Shown: positions 11,388-22,082, numbered from the stretch's first letter. The stretch is DNA of 64,000 nucleotides from Pectinophora gossypiella (GCF_024362695.1 NC_065424.1:2888786-2952785), one strand, 5' to 3'. Notes: a model not told the origin generated them from the sequence alone. Made by a program: numbers and translations.

Positions 11388-14300
11388 CTATTCATCCTCA
11401 TAGATGGGGGGCGTCTCTTCTAACGGGTGGCGGTGCTTCGCCCCGGAGTCGGGCAGCCTGCCCGCCAGCGACGACTTCATCTCGTGCTGCCAACAGAGGA
11501 CAATCGGATATTATCCGACATCTCACGACGACACGATTTACGCACTACACGATCCAAGGCCGAGAATTACTAATAGTAGAAAATTCCTTGGAGATATCGA
11601 AGGACGGATGCTTTTCGAAGGTAATCTTGGCTCTAACTTAACCTAACCTGTATTGGACAGGCAGTCGCTTCTGTAAAATCTTCAGGTTAGCTAGGCGGAC
11701 CTTCTTTTACTTCTAGTATTGTGTGGGTTGTGAGGTGGATTACCAACCTCATCAACACTGGTGTCAGGGTTTATTGAAAGGAGGCCTGTGCCCAGCAGTG
11801 GGACGTATACAGGGTGTTAGGGACATCGTAACGAAAACTTTGAGGGATGATTGAGACCATGATTCTGAGTTGATATCAAGTAGTATTTACCTTTGCAAAA
11901 GTATAGAATTGAAAATAATTAAAAAAAACATGCGGAAAATTCCACTTGATATCAACTCAGAATCATCGTCTGAATCATCCCCTTCAGTATTCGTTACGGT
12001 GTCACTAACACCCATACCTACTTGTATGGCTATCGTATGTACTTGTGCGGGGTGTAAGTGACATCGTAACGAATACTGAGGGGGATGATTCAGCTGATTA
12101 TTCTGAGTTAATATCAAGTGGAATTTTCCATCGCAAAAGTATAGAATTGAAAATAATTAAAAATAAAACTAATAAAATCATGAATTGCGACGGAAAATTC
12201 CACTTGATATCAACTCAGAATCATGGTCTGAATCATTCCCCGGAGTATTCGTTACGATGTCACTAACACCCTGTATAGGCGGTTTATGATGATCATAAGG
12301 GGAAGATGATAGTATGCGACTCACTACGAAGTGTCGGCAGAGTCGCGCGAACTGTCCGCAGTCGAGCTCCACTGGCTCGGCTCTCTTGCCTCCACTCCAG
12401 TCACGACTGAAGGTGATCTGTGACGTCACCAGCGCGGCCAGCGTGAGCACCCACACCAGGACTAATAAGTTCCTGTACACAATTTTTTTAATGTATCATA
12501 GAATCAAAATACAATCTAGCCTACAAGCTAATAAGCAATTTATCTTTAACCTAAACATTTTTACTATAAATAATTAAAACACATAATAACGGGTTCTTAC
12601 ATACAAACATAAACTCACGCCCGTAATCCCAAATGGGGTGGGCAGAGCCACAAGTAATCAAAGACAACTTGCAGCCACTGTTGATACGAAGTCCTAAGAT
12701 GGATTATGATGAACCTTATGGTGATAAGGGATCAGCCTATCGCCCATAACATTAGTCCATCATGTTAGAGGACGCAATCCCTCTGTCGGTTTTTACGACA
12801 TGCCCGGGAAGACAAGCAGCTGAACGTGTTCTATGTTTTTTATTTGCTCCCAGAACAGCATAGAAGCAGGGGTTCGGGGTTCTTACCGCGTTTAAATCAG
12901 GGATATGAGACTCACGATATTTCGACACTGTTGCAAGTGCCATGAAGTGGTCAGAACCTGTTATTATGTGTTTTAATTATGTATTAACCGCGTAAACCTA
13001 AAACAATGTACTACAAATAAAATATTTTTTTCCTAAGAGTGATTAATCTTAGATTTATTTAAGAGGAAGACACTTTGTTCACGTGTTCTATACACAAATA
13101 ACATAAGCTCACCTCTATAGCTAATCAGAGGTATCCATCGCAAAATGCACTAAGTACCCACACCGTGAGGTTTCTAACGGCCTCCGTGGTCCAGTCGTTG
13201 AGCGTTCGGCTCACGATCCGGAGGCCCCGGGTTCGAATCTCGTTGGGGACATATCACAAAAATCACTTTGTGATCCCTAGTTTGGTTAGGACATTACAGG
13301 CTAATCACCTGATTGTTCGAAAGTAAGAAGATCAGTGCTTCGGAAGTACTTACTGTTGTAAGTGTGTAGTTGTTACATGAGCCATGTCAGGGGCCTTTGA
13401 CGGCTCAGTAATAACCTTGACACAAGGGTTGATGAGGTTGGTATTTCAGGTCACAACCCACACGATATAAAAGACCGGGCTTTCTGTTACTTCGCGAAAT
13501 TACGGTAAGTAGTATTTATTTATATTTGATTGGACGGCTGGCATCCGCTTGTCAACTGTTTACTAGGCTAGTTTCCAACGAGTCAAATCCAAGGACCATT
13601 GCTCAAATCAGTTACTTTTTACTAAACGTCAAAAAATATGGAATTTGTATGAAAAAGCAACATATGACGTCATAGACAAACGTGACAATATTTCGCGATT
13701 ATTATTATATTGTTCGTTATTAAAATTCATAAATAAGTCAAATACTTCTAATAATTCAGATCTGTCTTTATTTAGTAATCAGAATTTCATAATTTATCTT
13801 TGACCTAGGAATCTACCCAATTATGTATTTACAGCAGTTGGGTAAATAAGTTTAATTGTGCATGTCTATTGTGGGTAGGTACTAATAACCTGCTAACACT
13901 AGTTAAGACTTGTGTTACTTACCTTTATGGATTATGTCTAAAATAAAACTATTTATTCATTACTGTCTCCGAAACGGCCTCTGTGGTTCAGTGGTTGAGC
14001 ATTAGGCCCACAATCCCGAGGTCACGGGTTCGAATCCCGGTGGGGAAATATCACAAAAAACACACGTTAGGAGCCTCGGTTTGGTTAGACACCTTAAGTA
14101 AAGATGATCCGTGCTTCGGAAGGCACGTTAAGCCCTTGGTTCCGGTTACTACTTACTGATGTAAGCACGTATTCATTACATGAGTCATGTCAGGGCCTTT
14201 GGCGGGTCAATAATAACCCTGACACCAGGGCTGATGAGGTTGGCAATCCACCTCACAACCCACACGATAAACGAAGATAGAAGATTGATTTACTATCTGC

Positions 14301-15231
14301 CAACTTTTGTCCCACTGCTTATTACTATTTCTATACCTAGTTACATGTCTAGTACATTCTACTAACTTCGACTATTATCAATGACCATTCAGATCATTGA
14401 CTGACATGGGGGAATCGAAGCTATTCATCTAAAAAGCAATATCGCAATTTGACGTTTTGCGCATATAAAAAAGAATGTCAAATAGCAATATTGGTTTTTC
14501 AGATGTTTTTTTAACCCCCCTGAATAACCGACTGTGTAATAAAAAAAATACCAACCAAAAATATAAACTATACTTCGCCACGACGAACATGGACAACTTC
14601 GTTAAACAACACACACATTTTGCGGCTACCAAAAACAAAAGCCTTCTCACAATTCGCTGCCCTATCCACCCCTATGAGGATCACAGGCGTTGTTAAGTAT
14701 GTCCAAATTAGGACAGAACCATCTCTCAAGATTCAATTTAAAAAAATGATTTAAGTAAATATTTACAGTACACTCATTTTTTAAATCTAATGCAATATAA
14801 TTTTTTAAATCTAATGCAATATTTTAACACTTTTCAAAAATAGAAATACATCTACCTATATTTCAATTTAATAGTCAAATCAAATATACTTTATTGCACA
14901 GAAATAAATTTCAACCATCAGACATAACACATGAATACAGTACAATTTGGGCGGCCTTATTGCTCTAGAGCAATTTCTTCCAGGCAACCACCAAAAGGAA
15001 ACAAACATTTACAAACAACTTGGATGCGGGATGGTGCAACAAAGAAATAAATACCTAAAATTAAAGCTGAAGTTGATATAATAAATATACACACGGCAAA
15101 TTGCCACAAACACATTTGAAACAACTCCAAAAAACACACTTAACTCACATAAACAAATGAAACCCAGTAAACTACCACTTTCAAGTACAAAATCAAATCT
15201 CAATCTTGACTCACCGTCCGCTCACAGGCAT
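11388..15231 (-). CDS. ACP: Adipokinetic hormone/corazonin-related peptide (ACP) precursor
   Basis: This encodes a secreted neuropeptide of the GnRH/AKH/corazonin superfamily, acting on a G-protein-coupled ACP receptor. Three minus-strand exons are inferred: 15231-15215, 12472-12325 and 11486-11388. They give 264 nt or 87 residues. Junctions are CG|GTGAGT, TACAG|GAAC, GTA|GTGAGT and TTGGCAG|CACGAG. The first exon carries only 17 coding bases (MPVSG plus two bases), and the ATG is the only one between the expected start site and the donor that stays open. Residues 1-23 form a signal peptide with a leucine/valine core. Residues 24-33 are QITFSRDWSG, with Gln for pyroglutamate. Residues 34-36, GKR, supply the amide and the cleavage site. 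The remainder is an associated peptide with Cys44 and Cys51, ending YEDE. The decapeptide matches the lepidopteran ACP I know from silkmoth. Exons 1 and 3 rest on phase and splice sites. Confidence 0.92.
11715..11808. mobile_element. SINE-A/SINE-B tail chimera in ACP intron 2
   Basis: Minus-oriented SINE-A tail sequence (GTGTGGGTTGTGAGGTGG to GTGTCAGGG) runs directly into plus-oriented SINE-B tail (GGAGGCCTGTGCCCAGCAG). The junction is at about 11776. Confidence 0.55.
11809..12012. mobile_element. MITE M3 copy 1 in ACP intron 2
   Basis: It starts ACAGGGTGTTAGGGACATCG and ends with inverted sequence TTACGGTGTCACTAACACCC. It forms a tandem pair with the next copy. Confidence 0.8.
12047..12277. 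mobile_element. MITE M3 copy 2 in ACP intron 2
   Basis: It begins GGGGTGTAAGTGACATCG and ends ACGATGTCACTAACACCCTG next to TA. It lies 48 bp from the ACP core exon, so most of intron 2 (11487-12324) consists of repeats. Confidence 0.8.
12597..12965 (-). repeat. Unclassified repeat D in ACP intron 1
   Basis: Words such as GTGATAAGGGATCAGCCTAT and GGCACTTGCAACAGTGTCG (minus strand) recur in diverged form at 33643-33742 and 54250-54420. There is no open frame. Its ends are not sharp enough to classify. Confidence 0.5.
13178..13470 (+). mobile_element. SINE-A copy in ACP intron 1
   Basis: The full head, body and tail are present (CGGCCTCCGTGGTCCAG to CACAACCCACACGATA). Part of the core block (GGCACGTTAAGCC) is deleted. 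Confidence 0.85.
13562..13828. mobile_element. MITE M4 copy in ACP intron 1
   Basis: It starts TAGGCTAGTTTCCAACGAG and ends CCTAGGAATCTACCCAATT, with the usual interior. Confidence 0.8.
13975..14280 (+). mobile_element. SINE-A copy in ACP intron 1
   Basis: The head CGGCCTCTGTGGTTCAGTGG, core CCGTGCTTCGGAAGGCACG and tail GACACCAGGGCTGATGAGG are in order. Confidence 0.85.
14407..14520. mobile_element. Palindromic MITE M2 copy in ACP intron 1
   Basis: It opens with GGGGGAATCGAAGC and closes with TTTTAACCCCCC. The centre is GCGCATATAAAAAAG. It is shorter than the other copies by an internal deletion. Confidence 0.7.
14884..15020 (-). mobile_element. LINE 3' end, 5'-truncated
   Basis: Read on the minus strand, it carries GGTTGCCTGGAAGAAATTGC, GCAATAAGGCCGCCC and GTGCAATAAAGTATATTTG. 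I recognise this as the 3' UTR of a very common lepidopteran LINE. It has no coding sequence. Confidence 0.65.
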
Positions 15232-15269
15232 CACGTATCCTCAGCACCACACCACCACCGATGCCACAA

Positions 15270-15305
15270 CACAATGTCCATCCGGCGCCATCCGTCCTTT
15301 ATATA
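15270..15305 (-). promoter_or_regulatory. ACP core promoter: TATA box and start region
   Basis: The minus strand has TATATAAA at 15305-15298. Transcription should begin about 30 bp on, near 15275. The 5' UTR would then be about 45 nt before the ATG at 15231. GC content rises here against AT-rich surroundings. Confidence 0.7.
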
Positions 15306-15513
15306 CCGCCACCTGAGCGTTGCGCATCGCACAACTAGGGACTAACGCCTACTCGATCTTTTCAACCTGTATTTACAGGTATTTTAAAACTAGCTTAAAC
15401 CCGCGGCTACGCTCGCCTTAAATTCTAGGTAACACGGTTCCCCTTTTCTATTGTACGATAAGGTGCAAAAGTCCAATCAGTTTCTTGCAAAGTAATGAAT
15501 CCTCTTCGAATGA

Positions 15514-15838
15514 ACAGCCTCCGTGGTCTAGTGGTTAGAGCGTTAGGCTCATGATCTGGAGGTCCGGGTTCGATTCCCGATGGGCACATTGTCGAAATCA
15601 CTTTGTGAGACTGTCCTTTGTTTGGCAAGGACTTTTCAGGCTTGAATCACCTGATTGTCCGAAAAAGTAAGATAATTCCGTGCTTCGGAGGGCACGTTAA
15701 GCCGTAGGTCCCGGCTATTAGCCGTAAAAACACCACCAACCCGCAGTGGAGCAGTGTGGTGGAGTATGCTCCATACCCCCTCCGGTTGGTTGAGAAGAGG
15801 CCTGTGCCCAGCAGTGAGACGTATATAGGTAGTTTATG
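15514..15838 (+). mobile_element. SINE-B, full length
   Basis: The tRNA-like head (GTGGTCTAGTGGTTAGAGCG, box B GGTTCGATTCCC) is followed by a body with TTGTCGAAATCACTTTGTGA. The shared core comes next, then a tail with GGCCTGTGCCCAGCAGTGAG and ATATAGG. It lies upstream of the ACP promoter. Confidence 0.9.
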
Positions 15839-16541
15839 TAATGAATTAACTGGTTGCGCTTAAGACCTGGTTACATGTCGTTTCTGTAATAGACCAAAAC
15901 CACCTACAAAAACATTCTTAAAATTATGACAACTAATGGTTCATAATTTCACCACTGTTTACAAATAATTCGCTGGGCTCAGTGACTGCACTTTTGCTCT
16001 TCGATTGTACCAATTTTTAGCTTCCGCGAAAAGTCCGATATAAAATTTCACCCCCTGAAAAAATAAGCACGTTTTTTTGTTAGTCACAAATAGTCCGCAT
16101 AGGTACCAATTATTAGCTTTCTACCTTGGGAATTGCGGAATGCTCCAAACAAACTTCCACCCCCCGTTTTAGGGAAGTGGGGGGTTAAAAACAGACAAAA
16201 AATAGCCTATGTCACTCTCCATCACTTCAACTATCTCCACTTGAAAAGTCACGTCAATACGTCATTCCGTTTTGCCGTGAAAGACGGACAAATAAAAAGA
16301 TAGACACACACATATACTTTATATTAGTGTGGGGACGAACAATATTTTTGCGTCTACACTGGATTGGAAGCGAATAATAAACAGAATGCGTTCAGCTGCT
16401 TTGCTTGAAAAGGATTGAGACCATTGTATGGGCAACGGGTGCCGCCTGTGAGTTTTGAGTGTTGCTATTTAGCAGTAAGCGCGCCTAATGCGCTTATTTT
16501 ATCAGTTCGTATGTGCCTTATATGTTATTTGTGCAATATGG
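15839..16541. other. Unassigned intergenic stretch
   Basis: No coding exon is visible. A C-rich/G-rich patch at 16140-16185 (CCCCCCGTTTTAGG) suggests remnants of an element. I could not match it to any other copy in the window. Confidence 0.4.
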
Positions 16542-16889
16542 AATTAATGATTGACTGAATTTGGTTTCCAACATTTGGGAATAGCATTCATGGTCTAGTG
16601 GTCACGAGCTGGAGGTCCGGGTTCGATTCTCTACGTGGACATTGTCGAAATCACTTTGTGAGATTGTCCTTTGGTAAGGAATTTTCAGGCTTGAATCGCC
16701 TGATTGTCTGAAAAAAAAGATGATTCCGTGGTTTTCAGAGGGTACGTTAAACCATTGGTCTCGGCTATTAGGCATAAAAATATCTCCACTAACCCGCAGT
16801 GGAGCAGCGTGTTGGAGTAAGCTCCATACTCACTCCAGTTGATTGAGGGCTGTGCTCAGCAGTGGGACGTATAATAGTCTATGTTATGT
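16542..16889 (+). mobile_element. SINE-B copy with shared 5' flank
   Basis: A diverged SINE-B starts at about 16582. Its 5' flank, TTTGGTTTCCAACATTTGGG, is repeated in front of the SINE-B at 18023, so the two units are paralogous copies of a larger segment. Confidence 0.75.
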
Positions 16890-17061
16890 GAGTTTTGGGA
16901 TAATTCTTAATCTGGAATGGAAAAAATACATTTCTTACCTATGCATGAAATAATAAGTAACCCAGGTAGAAAGCTTGACTCTCATTGTGAAGTAGCAGGT
17001 CCGCATCCTTTATGCTTTATATTTAAGACTTTCGAATTTATGCTTAGATCACAAATTATTA

Positions 17062-17385
17062 TCACGTGCTCAGCGGTAAAGGAAAACATCGTGAGGAAAT
17101 CCACATTTCTGAGAAATGCGTGTCGGAAGTATGTGACCTAACCTATATTGGGCTGGTTTTCCCTTTGCGGGTTGGAAGGTCAGACAGGCAGTCGCTTCTG
17201 TAAAAAACCGGACCGGTCTAATATTCAGGTTCGGTAAGCGAACCCTGTGAAAAACGGGATAATTCTAGGGGGATGGTGCTCAGCGGTAAAGGAAAACATT
17301 GTGAGGAAACCAAGAAATATTTATGTTTCCGAGGTAGGTATGTGACTTAACTTATGGGCTGGTTTTTCCTTAGGAGGTTGTAAAT
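17062..17385 (+). repeat. Two tandem copies of repeat F
   Basis: AGCGGTAAAGGAAAACAT begins both units (about 17062 and 17278). Both have GTGAGGAAA and TATGTGAC followed by GGGCTGGTTTT. Related pieces occur at 11640-11700 and 48095-48175. This looks like a tandem pair of a SINE-type element of lepidopteran kind. Confidence 0.6.
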
Positions 17386-17414
17386 AGCAGATTGGTTAAA
17401 TGGTAGCGGGCCCT

Positions 17415-17640
17415 AATTATTTTACAGATTTTTTGAATCAAAAGAAACTTAATTTAGATGACGATTTTTTTAAAAGAACGTCCAGGGCCCTGTGCCGAGG
17501 TTTTTCTTGCAGCTTCTTTTCCCCGGCTATACAGGTTGTGAGAAGCTGCAGTAGTTTTAGGCGGATGAGACGTTCGTTATGTAAAAATTGACGATTCAAA
17601 GTGTAATTATGTTACCTATTGAATAAAGATATTTTTTGAA
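17415..17640 (+). mobile_element. LINE 3' end (family with AAGCTGCAGTAG tail)
   Basis: GAACGTCCAGGGCCCTGTGC leads to GAGACGTTCGTTATGTAAAA and ends GAATAAAGATATTTTTTGAA. The same 3' end occurs at 29524-29710 and 37268-37435. No RT-coding part is left here. Confidence 0.75.
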
Positions 17641-17926
17641 TTTGAATTGAATTGGCCTTATCGCTTCAAGCAATCCCTCAAAAGATAAAGATGAAGATAT
17701 TTTTTTTATTATGTATAAATTTAGGTACAGTAATACTTAGTTGCAGTTATAGTTGCAAATTACGTCTCACTAAATGTTGCCTTTGCAGGCATATCAGAAA
17801 GATTAATGACCAAGTGAAGATGAATTAATTACACCTTCTTGTGTCCTTATTCACATGCGGGCGATCAATGCTTGCTGTCAGTCTATATCTATCTACCCAA
17901 GTATACACATATTAGCACATGTATAA

Positions 17927-17986
17927 CGGCCCCCGCGGTCCAGTGGTTGAGAGTTGGGCTCACGATCCGGAGGTCCCGGGTTCGAA
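17927..17986 (+). mobile_element. SINE-A head fragment
   Basis: Only the tRNA-like head remains, from CGGCCCCCGCGGTCCAG through GGTTCGAAT. It is cut off exactly where the flank of the next SINE-B begins. Confidence 0.75.
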
Positions 17987-18341
17987 TTATTGATTGACAG
18001 AGTTTTGGTTTCCAACATTTGGGAACAGCCTCTGTGGTCTAGTGGTTAGAGCATTAGGATCTGTAGGTCCGGGGTCGATTCCCGATGGGGACATTGTCGA
18101 AATCACTTTGTGAGACTGTCCTTTGTAAGGACTTTTCTGGCTTGAATCACCTGATTGTCTAAAAAAGTAAGATGATTCCGTGCTTTGGAGGGCACGTCAA
18201 GCCGTTGGTCCCGGCTATTAGACGTAAAAACACCTCCACCAAATCTCGGTGGAGAAGCGTGGTGGAGTATGCTTCATACCCATTCCGGTTGATTGAAGCC
18301 TGTTCCCAGCAGTAGAAGGTAGATAGGCTGTTTATGTTATG
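17987..18341 (+). mobile_element. SINE-B copy with shared 5' flank
   Basis: The flank and SINE-B body match 16542-16889. The head is CAGCCTCTGTGGTCTAG and the tail is AGATAGGCTGTTTATG. The core block has a few substitutions. Confidence 0.8.
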
Positions 18342-18897
18342 TGTTTAAATAAGTAGATATATGAAATACGTACGAGGAATGCCCTTGCCTAGATATATGT
18401 TTTATGTAAGTATGTTGTACATTTAAATAATCCCACATAGATACATGCGATCATCGAACGTCCTTTCAATACGGGCCCTACAACATCTCACAAACAAATT
18501 CACAATTGGACATCTTTTGCAATTCTTTGATGGTTTAACCTTTGTGGTGTGGGAGCGCACAGGTGGCTGTCCACCCCGCATTGTGCTCGGGACAATTTAT
18601 GAATACATACCATCCTATTGTACATTATCGAGAAATATGTCCAGAATCGAATGGGTTTAATATAGTGTCTTTGTGGATTAAAGGGGGGCTCGTAGAATAG
18701 TGTGGAACCCTTTTGATCTGCATTTATGTGAAAAGGAAAACTGATCTTATTTAAGGTTAAGCTCGTTTGAATGGCGCGCTGCTTTTTTATATTGCATATT
18801 TACTGATCGTAGAATAAACAATATTTATGCATGGAATACCATACAGAATAATAAACTACTGAATAATAATAAAAACGTTTATTTTGAAAGAAAGAGT
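18342..18897. other. Unassigned intergenic stretch
   Basis: There is one short plus-strand open frame (18445-18660) with no recognisable domain. It lacks flanking splice sites that would make it an exon. I see nothing else. Confidence 0.4.
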
Positions 18898-19186
18898 CTT
18901 CTTCTTGTCTTGTGGTGTCAGGGTTATTACTGAGGCGCCAAAGGCCCCTGACATGGCTCATGTAACGACTACATACCTACATCAGTAAGTATTAACCGCA
19001 ACCAACGGCTTAGTATGCTTTCCGGACCACGGATCATCTTAATTTCGGACAATCAGGTGATCAGCCTGTAATGTCCTAACCAAATTAGGGATCACAAAGT
19101 GATTTTTGTGATATGTCCCCACTGGGATTCGAACCCGGGGCCTCCGGATCGTGAGCCCCACGCTTTACCATTGGACCACGGCGGTC
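18898..19186 (-). mobile_element. SINE-A copy
   Basis: A nearly complete minus-strand copy. The plus strand reads tail to head, from GTGGTGTCAGGG to TTCGAACCCGGGGCCTCCGG. Confidence 0.85.
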
Positions 19187-19476
19187 ATTATATTTGAATA
19201 ATAAGATTACGGAGTAGTATGTGCGGATTTGTTGCTCAAAACCATTTTCTGCCAAGCCATTCCGTTACATACAGGATGGTAGCCCCTGCAGCGGTGTGCT
19301 TAGCAACCCAGAGCAGTTGTGTATTCGTGTGATTGCTAAATAAACTCTCGCAGGAGTTAATTCATAAATTCGGTGGTTGGTTAGTAGTGTGGTTGTTTTG
19401 TTCTTATGTAGTACCTATGTATTAGATAAAGTTATTACATAAACACCAAGGGGCCATAACGACGCTTTATAGCATC

Positions 19477-19680
19477 GAATAAGGAATAATACTGCGTATA
19501 GAACGGCAACTCTCCGCTCCCCACCAAAGTCCGAGCTAGGTTTACCTCACCCCCCCCTTGAACATAGTTTAGACTTGAACAGTATGGTGTCAAACTTCAC
19601 ACACACAGATGCGCGTGTATGTAACGTCAATTTGTGGTGTCTGTGTAAAACGAGGTTGTTTGTATGAAGTGAAAATCGAA
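19477..19680. mobile_element. MITE-like repeat M7 copy
   Basis: It contains GAACGGCAACTCTCCGCTCC and a TGGTGTCTGTGTAAAACGAG end. The same pair of ends, inverted, brackets 52250-52610, and pieces occur at 22165-22270 and 39128-39262. Confidence 0.55.
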
Positions 19681-19699
19681 CACCCTTCTGAAAAAATCA

Positions 19700-19990
19700 C
19701 ATTCGGAAAACACGCCAGTTAATTTCTTCTTCTCTTCTTCTAATCCTTTTATCTGTTTGGATGTAGGGCTCGAAAAACAGATTTCCACTCCTCGCGACTT
19801 TTGCGATCTCTGCAGCTTGGTCCCGTGACATGTCGAGAGTTTTTAAATTCCCGGGCAACCGAGGGTCGCCTGGTCTCTTTGGGCCACCCCCTTTTGCGTT
19901 TTCCACGCGCACACACATTACACTTGACCTCTTTGCGTAAATACTTATCTTTACGTGTTATACTAGGTATATGATATAGTCTAGAGCGCA
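19700..19990 (-). pseudogene. Retrotransposon C-terminal remnant, frameshifted
   Basis: Two overlapping minus-strand frames carry GRPK-like basic wording (GGGPKRPGDPR) followed by MSRDQAAEIAKVAR. This resembles the C-terminal tail of LINE proteins (basic stretch, then an 'RDRxxW' region). At least one frameshift separates the useful parts, so the copy is dead. Confidence 0.5.
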
Positions 19991-20354
19991 TATCAGCGAA
20001 CGTCCATCAGTTGCTTGTTTCAAAGCTAAATTAAAACAGCATTGTCAATCACACAATGTTAGTTAGTTAGTAAGTTAGTGGGCTCTGCTTTCCGCATTTA
20101 GACTCTAAGATGGTCCATTATGCGTGTAATTGTTGACTACGTAAGCCAACGTAACTCCTTCCAGAAGCTCAGAAGCCTCCTGGGGATTTCACAGGCTTCG
20201 CGGAGCGACCCCATTCCTTTGATAATTTTTACCCGTTGTGCTGACACTCCCGTGGATTCTAGGATTACATGGGGGGCAGTTACTTCTGCATCCAGACAGC
20301 CTCTACAAAGTAAGCTGTCCGTTATCCCCAAATTAAACACAATGTCTAATATAA

Positions 20355-20566
20355 CGGGTGTAAGTGACATCGTAACGAAAACTTCGAGGGATGATTCAGA
20401 CCATGATTCTGAGTTAATAGCAAGTGGAATTTCCCGTCGCAAAATTTATGTTTATTTGTGTTTATTTAAATTATTTTCTATTCTATACTTTTGCGATGGA
20501 AAATTCCACTTGATGTTAATTTAGAATCATGAGCTCATTACGATAGGATGTCACTTACACCCTGTG
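20355..20566. mobile_element. MITE M3 copy
   Basis: The left arm starts CGGGTGTAAGTGACATCG and the right arm ends GATGTCACTTACACCCTG. The left arm is well kept and the right arm has a deletion. Confidence 0.75.
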
Positions 20567-20784
20567 TGTTTTATGTATATTATTATATATAATACTATGT
20601 AACACTTGCTTTTATTTATAGGTATATGTATAATATTTGTATGTTTGTTTTATTTCTGCACTTTGTGCCTTCTCGCTTTCATTGACCTCTCACACCATGC
20701 GGAGTCGGCTGGAAGATCTCTGCAAGTCTTTTAGAGATAAGTAGACCTTTTGTACCTATTTTTATTTTTGTCATTATCAACTAT

Positions 20785-20900
20785 CTCTTCTTCTATCGTG
20801 TGGGTTGTGAGGTGAATTACCAACCCCATCAACCCTGGTGTCAGGGTTATTATTGCCCCGCCATAGGCCCCTGACATGGCTCATGTAACGACTACTTACT
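20785..20900 (-). mobile_element. SINE-A tail fragment
   Basis: TCGTGTGGGTTGTGAGGTG to ACATGGCTCATGTAACGAC matches the SINE-A 3' half on the minus strand. Confidence 0.75.
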
Positions 20901-21072
20901 TGCAACTATCAACTATGTTATTGTGTACTTATAATAAATAGTTAATAATCTAGACCTCATCTAGACAGATCGTCTATATGCGGGACAAGGATAGTATAAG
21001 GTTAAATGTATTCGACTAGTTAAAACAATTATAGGTACTTATACCTAAAATTGTATAATCTAAATAGGGAGA

Positions 21073-21232
21073 GTCATGAGCAATATAATGTACCCACTTC
21101 AGGACTCTGTCGCACTAACACATTTGACATTTAGTGAGACTTACAGTTCAATTTGTCTAAAAAGTTAATGTGACATGGTACCAAAGTGTATACATATTAT
21201 TATTAATGCTCGTGACCGTACTAGATTGGTCC
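21073..21232. mobile_element. MITE-like M6, copy 1
   Basis: It runs from GTCATGAGCAATATAATGTA to ATGCTCGTGACCGTAC. The end words GTCATGAGC and GCTCGTGAC are imperfect inverted repeats. Copy 2 lies 360 bp away. Confidence 0.7.
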
Positions 21233-21740
21233 CGATTCTTGCAGGCACCTCATAATTTTCCAAATTTTATTTTAAGTTACACCCGTCATTTTCTTATCCG
21301 CCGAAAAGGAAAAGGAACGGGAGCTTGACAACTGTTAAGTTTACGATAAAACGAATGAATAACCCTGGCGAATTAAGCAGGCATCTCGCTGAATGCAACC
21401 TGTTTCATTCTGTCGGGTTATTAGCCAATACAACATTTCGGAATGGCTTTCTATAGGTTTGGCTTTCTATATGCATAAAATTGACGTGTGTTCCAAAAAT
21501 TGTATGCCTGTGGATTGATTACCCGTCCATTTCCTTTTCGACGGATAAGAAAATGACGGGTATAACTTAAAACAAAATTAGATGGTGTGTACAGTCATGA
21601 GCAATATAATGTACCCACTTTAGGACTCTGTCGCACTAACACATTTGACATTTAGTGAGACTTACAGTTCAATTTGTCAAAAAAAGTTAATGCGACATGG
21701 AACTTAATGCTCGTGACCGTACTGGAATCAGCACCATTAT
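21227..21740. mobile_element. MITE M1 interrupted by M6
   Basis: The left arm begins TGGTCCCGATTCTTGCAGGC and the inverted right arm is complete through AAAATTAGATGGTGT. M6 copy 2 (21592-21722) follows, then the outer end GGAATCAGCACCATTA. M6 therefore inserted into the terminal repeat of M1 later. Confidence 0.75.
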
Positions 21741-21778
21741 TAATAAATGTTTTCCTTGGTATAAATCAGGAAATTTCA

Positions 21779-22082
21779 TCATCATCGTCATCACCAGCCC
21801 ATTAACGTCCCCACTGCTGGGGCACGGGCCTTCCCTATGGATGGATAGGGAGATCGGGCCTTTAACCACCACGCGGGCCCAGTGCGGATTGGTGGTTATT
21901 AACGACTACTTATGCAGCCGGGACCAACGGCTTAACGTGCCTTCCGAAGCACGGAGAAGCTCGAGATGAAAACTTTTTTTTTTGTGGTCACCCATCCTAT
22001 GACCGGCCTTTGCGAAAGTTGCTTTTTTAACTTCAACAATCGCAGACCGAGCGCGTTTACCGCTGCGCCACCGAGCTCCTCC
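21779..22082 (-). mobile_element. SINE-C with 13-bp target-site duplication
   Basis: It is flanked by TCAGGAAATTTCA at 21766-21778 and 22083-22095. On the minus strand the head carries TGGCGCAGCGG (tRNA box A-like), then GAAGTTAAGC and GGATGGGTGACC (5S rRNA-like). A T/A run, the core block CCGTGCTTCGGAAGGCACG and a GATGAT tail follow. It interrupts an M3 fragment. Confidence 0.9.

Noticed and set aside
11404..11646. Plus-strand open frame (WRCFAPESGSLPASDDF) that looks like a GC-rich coding exon
   Set aside because: The opposite strand has a better explanation: it is the third exon of ACP, with acceptor TTGGCAG, matching phase and a stop at 11388. The plus-strand frame is its shadow.
12178..12480. 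Minus-strand 100-residue frame starting at GTG 12480 and running past the ACP core exon
   Set aside because: The GTG lies in the intron before the acceptor TACAG, and the 3' part reads through the donor into an M3 MITE. The spliced model replaces it.
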